Shown here: one piece after another, positions 7,041-10,449 of the stretch
Numbering within the stretch: position 1 is the first letter of the stretch
Layout of the letters: the number at the start of each line of letters is the position of its first letter
From: Pseudomonadota bacterium
GTDB lineage: Bacteria; Pseudomonadota; Gammaproteobacteria; Burkholderiales; SG8-39
Assembly: GCA_021848555.1 (NCBI GenBank)
Contig: JAJZUN010000061.1
Span: 1 to 10,449, forward strand
DNA length: 10,449 bases
Reading direction: 5' to 3'
The notes under the pieces: generated by a model
Databases searched by the model: none
What the model saw: the letters and a program-made list of their open reading frames with translations, nothing else
Told to the model about the DNA's origin: nothing
Made by a program: the position numbers and the translations under genes

Positions 7041-7085
7041 CGATCCGGTCTGGATGCGCTGTTCTTGCTTGGTGCCAGCTCTCAT
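7002..7085 (-). pseudogene. Sulfatase C-terminal fragment
   Basis: A 27-codon frame starting with the ATG immediately after the SulP stop codon (TAAATG). From its fifth residue it aligns with the tail of the intact sulfatase at 8952-10319: TKQEQRIQTGSPLDFVPK against TKKEQLIPPGAPLDFVPK, then TGAVS and stop in both. The last 12 residues are identical and fall in the 145-base repeat; the preceding ten have diverged. It is therefore the relic of a different but related sulfatase that once stood directly upstream of the intact anSME gene, with the same seven-base gap as in the other copy. Confidence 0.75.
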
Positions 7086-8648
7086 TTAGAGCCGCCCCGT
7101 CAGCCGTCCATGAAACACGGAGCTGCGCTCGTCGAGACCGGTGAACGTGACGAGGGCACCGTGTTCACGGTACTTGGTTTCGATCGAATCCAGAGCCGCG
7201 ACGCTCGAAGCATCCCAGATCTGAGAATGGGTGAGATCGACGGTGACCACCGCAGGATCGACCGCGTAGGAGAAGCGTTCGATGAGGTCGTTGCTGCTGC
7301 CGAAGAACAACGGCCCATGGATATCGTAGCGCACTGCCCGACCGTCGTCGCTGAGCGTGCGTACCGCGCGAATGACGTGCGCCACGCGACGCGCGAACAT
7401 GACCATCGCTAGCACCACCCCGCCGACGACACCGAGAGCCAGGTTGCCCGTCCCCACCACGACCGCGACGGTGACGACCATGACAATCGTTTCGGGAATG
7501 GGCATCCGCTCGAGCGTCGACGGTCGCAGGCTGTGCCAGTCGACCGTCGTGATCGCGACGATCATCATCACGGCGGCAAGAGCAACCATCGGTATCTGTG
7601 CCATCACACCGCTGAGGGCCGTGACGAGCACGAGCAACACGAGGGCCGCCACGACCGTCGAAATGCGGGTGCGAGCCCGACCGATTTTCACGTTGACGAT
7701 GGTCTGGCCTATCATCGCACATCCGGCGATGCCGCCGTAGAAGCCGGCGAGGATGTTCGCAACACCGAGCGCCCACGATTCACGGCCCTTGTGCGAGCGA
7801 GTATCCGTGAAGTCGTCGACCAGCTTGGCAGTCAGGAGGGTCTCTAGCAGTCCAACAAATGCGACGCTGAGCGCTGTCGGCCAGATGATCTGCAGTGTCT
7901 CGATGTTGAGCGGAACCAAAGAGGGTGTGATGCCCGGGAGACCCGCCGCCATTGGACCCTCGTCCCCGACGTTGGGCACTGCGAGGTGCGCGGTCATGAC
8001 GATCGCGGTGACAACGACGATCGCGACAAGCGGCGCCGGAACTACCCTGGTGAATCGCGGCAGCATCAGAACGATCGCCACGGTGAGGACGAACAGTGGA
8101 TAGACAAGCCAGGGCACGCCGAGGAGATGAGGAACCTGCGCGATGAAGATGAGGATGCCAAGGGCGTTCACGAAGCCGATCATCACCGAGCGCGGGATAA
8201 AACGCATGAGTCTGGCAAGTCCGGCCACGCCAAAAGCGATCTGGGCGACGCCAGCAAGGATGACCGTCGGAAGTACGTATTCGACACCGTGCACCTTCAC
8301 CAGCGGTGCAATCACCAGCGCGACGGAGCCGGCGGCCGCCGTGATCATGGCGGGCCGTCCGCCGAGTACCGACATTGTCAAGGCCAGCACGATGGACGCG
8401 ACGAGGCTCACCTTCGGATCGACACCGGCGATGACCGAGAACGAGATCACCTCGGGAATCAGGGCCAGAGTGGTGACGATCCCAGCAAGGACTTCACGAC
8501 TGAGAAGACGTGGTGAATGGAGGGCAGCGAGCACAGACGGTGCGTCTTCAAGGCGCGACTGCACGGGTGTGCTATTTGGCACCTCCGCGTTGAGAACGCA
8601 GGCGAGCGTCGTTTGGTCGAGCATCGGCGTCGTGGCGGGAGCATTCAT
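7086..8648 (-). CDS. SulP family inorganic anion (sulfate) permease with STAS domain
   Basis: A 520-residue membrane transporter of the SulP (SLC26-like) family, which moves sulfate, bicarbonate or related anions across the inner membrane. The signature region near the N-terminus (SREVLAGIVTTLALIPEVISF, then SVIAGVDPK) is followed by many hydrophobic segments, a second conserved core (ETLLTAKLVDDFTDTRSHKG, then ANILAGFYGGIAGC) and a C-terminal STAS domain of about 85 residues (DDGRAVRYDIHGPLFFGS to the end). The chosen ATG at 8646-8648 overlaps the preceding broken frame as ATGA. A TTG seven codons upstream (8667-8669) is an alternative that overlaps the end of the FGE remnant. Neither has a clear ribosome binding site. 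It sits between two copies of a direct repeat and looks inserted. Its style resembles actinobacterial SulP proteins (impression only). Confidence 0.9.
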   Translation of the reverse strand: MNAPATTPMLDQTTLACVLNAEVPNSTPVQSRLEDAPSVLAALHSPRLLSREVLAGIVTTLALIPEVISFSVIAGVDPKVSLVASIVLALTMSVLGGRPAMITAAAGSVALVIAPLVKVHGVEYVLPTVILAGVAQIAFGVAGLARLMRFIPRSVMIGFVNALGILIFIAQVPHLLGVPWLVYPLFVLTVAIVLMLPRFTRVVPAPLVAIVVVTAIVMTAHLAVPNVGDEGPMAAGLPGITPSLVPLNIETLQIIWPTALSVAFVGLLETLLTAKLVDDFTDTRSHKGRESWALGVANILAGFYGGIAGCAMIGQTIVNVKIGRARTRISTVVAALVLLVLVTALSGVMAQIPMVALAAVMMIVAITTVDWHSLRPSTLERMPIPETIVMVVTVAVVVGTGNLALGVVGGVVLAMVMFARRVAHVIRAVRTLSDDGRAVRYDIHGPLFFGSSNDLIERFSYAVDPAVVTVDLTHSQIWDASSVAALDSIETKYREHGALVTFTGLDERSSVFHGRLTGRL

Positions 8649-8947
8649 CGTGGCGCATGCATCAGACAACGCTCTCGACGCCTCTCGGCCCGATGTTCAT
8701 GCCGAAGCCGGTCAGGCCAACATACTTGAGTTCGGAGCACATTGCGGCGAGGGGCTCCTCGCGGCAGAAATCGTTCGAACCCGTGAGGAAGCTGCCGCCC
8801 GGGCACCCAAATCATGTGTCCCCGGCCCGCTGTGTCATCCGCTCCGCGCGCCTTCGCCCCGCCATCGCGGAGCGAAGGTTGGTCCGTTCCGCGGCCTTGG
8901 ATGGCGGTTTCTTCCGTGGCTTGCGCGCTTGCCTTCTGTGCGGACAT
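8645..8947 (-). pseudogene. Maturase 5' fragment (anSME leader) running into FGE remnant
   Basis: A 100-codon open frame beginning seven bases after the sulfatase stop. Residues 1-34 equal the N-terminus of the intact anSME with one substitution (Met16 to Ile); these codons lie in the 145-base repeat. Residue 35 onward (8845 and lower) is unrelated to anSME. Residues about 45-50, HMIWVPG, continue in frame into the start of a formylglycine-generating-enzyme-like segment, after which the frame is wrong and the remaining Arg-rich sequence looks like frameshifted translation. No radical SAM cysteines are present. If translated, it would give a non-functional peptide, but its TGA overlaps the SulP start and could couple SulP translation to the sulfatase transcript. 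Confidence 0.65.
8662..8815 (-). pseudogene. Degenerate N-terminal fragment of formylglycine-generating enzyme (FGE/SUMF1 family)
   Basis: Starting at the ATG at 8813-8815, the minus strand encodes MIWVPG; a one-base frame change around 8797-8804 then gives GGSFLTGSNDFCREEP, and downstream GLTGFGMNIGP, ending at TGA 8662-8664. This follows the FGE N-terminal pattern MVWIPGG.F.MGS...YPEE.P...V.VDGFW.D..PVTN, with several substitutions. FGE is the oxygen-dependent enzyme that makes formylglycine in sulfatases. Only about 50 of some 300 residues remain and the C-terminal catalytic cysteines are absent, so it is dead. It sits just before SulP and may have travelled with it. Recognition is from motif memory across a frameshift, hence moderate confidence. 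Confidence 0.5.
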
Positions 8948-8990
8948 GAGTCTAGGAAACCGCTCCGGTTTTCGGTACGAAGTCGAGCGG
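8846..8990. repeat. 145-base direct repeat, copy 2
   Basis: Partner of 6896-7040 (144 of 145 bases identical, same orientation). It covers the last codons of the intact sulfatase, the seven-base gap and the first 34 codons of a maturase frame. The sequence enclosed by the two copies is the FGE remnant, the SulP gene and the diverged sulfatase tail. Homologous recombination between the copies would delete SulP and restore a contiguous sulfatase-anSME operon. Confidence 0.95.
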
Positions 8991-10319
8991 AGCGCCGGGC
9001 GGGATGAGCTGTTCTTTCTTGGTGCTGTCCTCGAATTCCTTTACGATTCGTTGGGCGTGCTGCATCACCCACCAGCGCACGTAGCGCTGGTTCACGGCCT
9101 CCCGTTCCTTCGGGTCCTCCTGCAGGTGAGTGATGCGGGCAAAGCCCAGCGGCAGTTCCGGATCGTGAAAGTGCTGCTGGCGTTTGAAGTTGATCTTGAA
9201 GTCCTTCCATTTGACGGCATGCAGCTCGTCCTTGAGCCATACCATGCAGGATTCGCGATTGGAAGTTTCCTGTTTACCCAGAAAGAAAGGACCCTGGTCT
9301 ACGCCGTCTATCAGCCGGTCGGTTGGCCGTTTGCATCCGGCGAACCCTAGCAACGTCGTGAACATATCGGTGACGTGCACCATCTCGTTGCTCTCAGTTC
9401 CTGGCTTGATATGGCCAGGCCAGCGTATGAGGCACGGCGTACGAATTCCGCCTTCCGCCGAACTGAAATACGAGCCATCGAAGAAACCACCGGTTCCCCG
9501 CCCCGCCAGGTGATCTTCGGCTCCGTTATCACCACACATAACAACGATGGTGTTATCGGCGATCCCGAGCTTGTCGAGCTCGTCAACCAGCACGCCGAAG
9601 TCGTGGTCCAGCATCAGCAGGCAGTCACCCCAGTCGCCGTTGGTGCTGGCTCCTTTGAATTCGTCGCGCGGGATCATCGGAAAATGCATTAGCGAATGAT
9701 TGAAGTAGAGAAAGAACGGCTTGTCCGCAGCCACGCTGCGCTTCATGAAGTCCAGCCCGCGCTTCTGGTATTCGAGGTCACAGGTCTTCTTCGTTTCCAA
9801 GGTGAGCTGCTGATCCTTGAGCGGCCACACGCCTTCGCCTTTGCGACCCTCGTGCATGTAGGAGTAGCCGTCGCGCTCCGCCACGTAATGCGGATCTTCC
9901 AGCCACATGCATTCGTCGTAGGTGCGCAGCGGTCCGTACCACTCGTCAAAGCCATGATCCGTCGGCCAGCGCCCGTCTTCCGCGCCTATGTGCCACTTGC
10001 CGAGGCACGACGAAACGTAGCCGGCATCGGCAAGGATTTCGGCTATGGTCTTCTCCCATGCCACCAGTCCGCCCGCATTGCCGCCCAGGGCAATTGTGTG
10101 GTTGCCGGAGCGGATCGGGAAACGTCCGGTCATCAGGGCCGAACGGGTCGGCGTGCATTGCGGTTCGACGACATAGTGCGTCAGCTTGACGCCTTCCTTG
10201 GCGAACTGGTCCATGCGCTTGGTGTCGGCTCCACGCAGGATGCCGCCGCCGTAGCAACCCAGTTCGCCCATGCCTAGGTTATCGACATGGAAGAAGAGTA
10301 CGTTTGGTTTTTTAGACAA
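8952..10319 (-). CDS. Cys-type sulfatase (arylsulfatase A family)
   Basis: A 455-residue sulfate-ester hydrolase. The signature C-T-P-T-R with S-A-L-M-T-G-R after it lies at 55-66; Cys55 would be converted to formylglycine. Other active-site elements: Asp13/Asn14 in HVDNLG (metal site; most sulfatases have DD), GKWHIG with Lys108 and His110, His208 and His212 in FNHSLMH, and GDNGAED with Asp264/Asn265. No signal peptide is visible, so the enzyme probably acts in the cytoplasm, which suits maturation by cytoplasmic anSME and uptake of the sulfate ester by the importer. The start is TTG at 10317-10319: GGAGG lies about nine bases upstream, and it overlaps the stop of the preceding frame by eight bases. 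A maturase frame follows after seven bases. The natural substrate cannot be read from sequence. Confidence 0.92.
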   Translation of the reverse strand: MSKKPNVLFFHVDNLGMGELGCYGGGILRGADTKRMDQFAKEGVKLTHYVVEPQCTPTRSALMTGRFPIRSGNHTIALGGNAGGLVAWEKTIAEILADAGYVSSCLGKWHIGAEDGRWPTDHGFDEWYGPLRTYDECMWLEDPHYVAERDGYSYMHEGRKGEGVWPLKDQQLTLETKKTCDLEYQKRGLDFMKRSVAADKPFFLYFNHSLMHFPMIPRDEFKGASTNGDWGDCLLMLDHDFGVLVDELDKLGIADNTIVVMCGDNGAEDHLAGRGTGGFFDGSYFSSAEGGIRTPCLIRWPGHIKPGTESNEMVHVTDMFTTLLGFAGCKRPTDRLIDGVDQGPFFLGKQETSNRESCMVWLKDELHAVKWKDFKINFKRQQHFHDPELPLGFARITHLQEDPKEREAVNQRYVRWWVMQHAQRIVKEFEDSTKKEQLIPPGAPLDFVPKTGAVS

Positions 10320-10449
10320 TTTGTGGAACCTCCGAGTTGAAGTTGGGAATGCGGGTGAGCGTCATTTCGTCGAGCATCGGCGTGGCCTTGTAAGTGCCGT
10401 CAAGAATCCGCGCGCGCAGGACTTCGCGAATGTGCGAGTACAAAGGCAT
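10312..10449 (-). pseudogene. GntR-like N-terminal fragment at the window edge (partial or remnant)
   Basis: A 45-codon minus-strand frame whose ATG coincides with the window edge, so it may extend further upstream. Residues 2-22 (PLYSHIREVLRARILDGTYK) match the first helix of GntR-family regulators (PLY.QI...LR..I..G.Y..G..LPSE). The expected rest of the winged helix (LPSE..L....GVSR.TVR) is missing; instead ATPMLDEMTLTRIPNFNSEV follows and the frame stops. It looks like the 5' end of a regulator gene joined to unrelated sequence, or a short protein I do not recognise. Its TAA overlaps the TTG start of the sulfatase by eight bases, so its translation may be coupled to that gene. Confidence 0.4.

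Noticed and set aside
5942..7144. 400-codon plus-strand open frame
   Set aside because: It lies antisense to the anSME gene, whose radical SAM and SPASM motifs are unmistakable. The product shows no recognisable family, and its length reflects high GC content.
8143..8949. 268-codon plus-strand open frame
   Set aside because: It is antisense to the SulP gene and the maturase fragment. Its Thr/Ala/Arg-rich composition is typical of a shadow frame.
6896..8990. Insertion sequence or transposon carrying SulP
   Set aside because: There is no transposase, no terminal inverted repeats and no short target duplication. The flanking repeats are coding sequence from a sulfatase-maturase junction, so homologous recombination is more likely.
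8965..10319. Asn14 in place of the second metal-binding Asp as a sign of an inactive sulfatase
   Set aside because: The other active-site residues are all present, and VDNLG..ELG occurs, as I recall, in a recognised sulfatase subgroup, so this is probably subfamily variation.
1..10449. CRISPR array, tRNA, rRNA or riboswitch
   Set aside because: No regularly spaced repeats, cloverleaf candidates or conserved RNA motifs were seen on either strand.

Overview
The window looks like part of a GC-rich proteobacterial chromosome, most likely a betaproteobacterium. The evidence is the conserved cell-division order ftsY-ftsE-ftsX on the plus strand at the left edge and its protein sequences. The taxonomic call is an inference. 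From about base 1700 onward everything is on the minus strand and concerns sulfur compounds. The switch follows ftsX, where rpoH often lies in proteobacteria, and passes through a more AT-rich 328-base spacer without a convincing gene, so this is a plausible edge of an accessory island.

Layout, left to right: (1) 1-1662, end of ftsY, then ftsE and ftsX. (2) 1663-1990, convergent spacer. (3) 1991-5250, an ABC importer operon transcribed right to left: substrate-binding protein, permease, ATPase (SsuABC/TauABC/NrtABC superfamily). The binding protein has an unusual C-terminal domain of about 125 residues that resembles NosL. The operon has a textbook sigma-54 -24/-12 promoter at 5304-5319 and a 23-base palindrome at 5456-5478 that could bind an enhancer-binding protein. 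(4) 5494-5601, the first ~36 codons of a second, truncated arylsulfatase, translationally coupled to the gene before it. (5) 5594-6997, an anaerobic sulfatase-maturating radical SAM/SPASM enzyme (anSME). (6) 7002-7085, the last ~22 codons of a sulfatase. (7) 7086-8648, a SulP sulfate permease with a STAS domain. (8) 8645-8947, a broken reading frame in which the first 34 codons of the anSME run into a degenerate piece of formylglycine-generating enzyme (FGE). (9) 8952-10319, an intact Cys-type sulfatase. (10) 10312-10449, a short reading frame with a GntR-like start at the right edge.

Together the genes suggest organosulfate scavenging: the ABC importer brings in a sulfur-containing organic anion, the sulfatase releases sulfate after its active-site cysteine is converted to formylglycine by anSME, and SulP moves inorganic sulfate or a related anion. 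Sigma-54 control fits known sulfur-starvation and organosulfur regulation of the SfnR type, although no regulator gene lies in the window.

The most striking feature is the mosaic history of the sulfatase/maturase block. A 145-base direct repeat (144 of 145 identical by eye) covers the end of a sulfatase and the start of the maturase. It occurs twice, exactly 1950 bases apart, on either side of the SulP gene. One copy leads into an oxygen-independent maturase (anSME) and the other into the wreck of an oxygen-dependent one (FGE). At least four gene fragments (two sulfatases, one anSME start, one FGE) lie within 3.4 kb.
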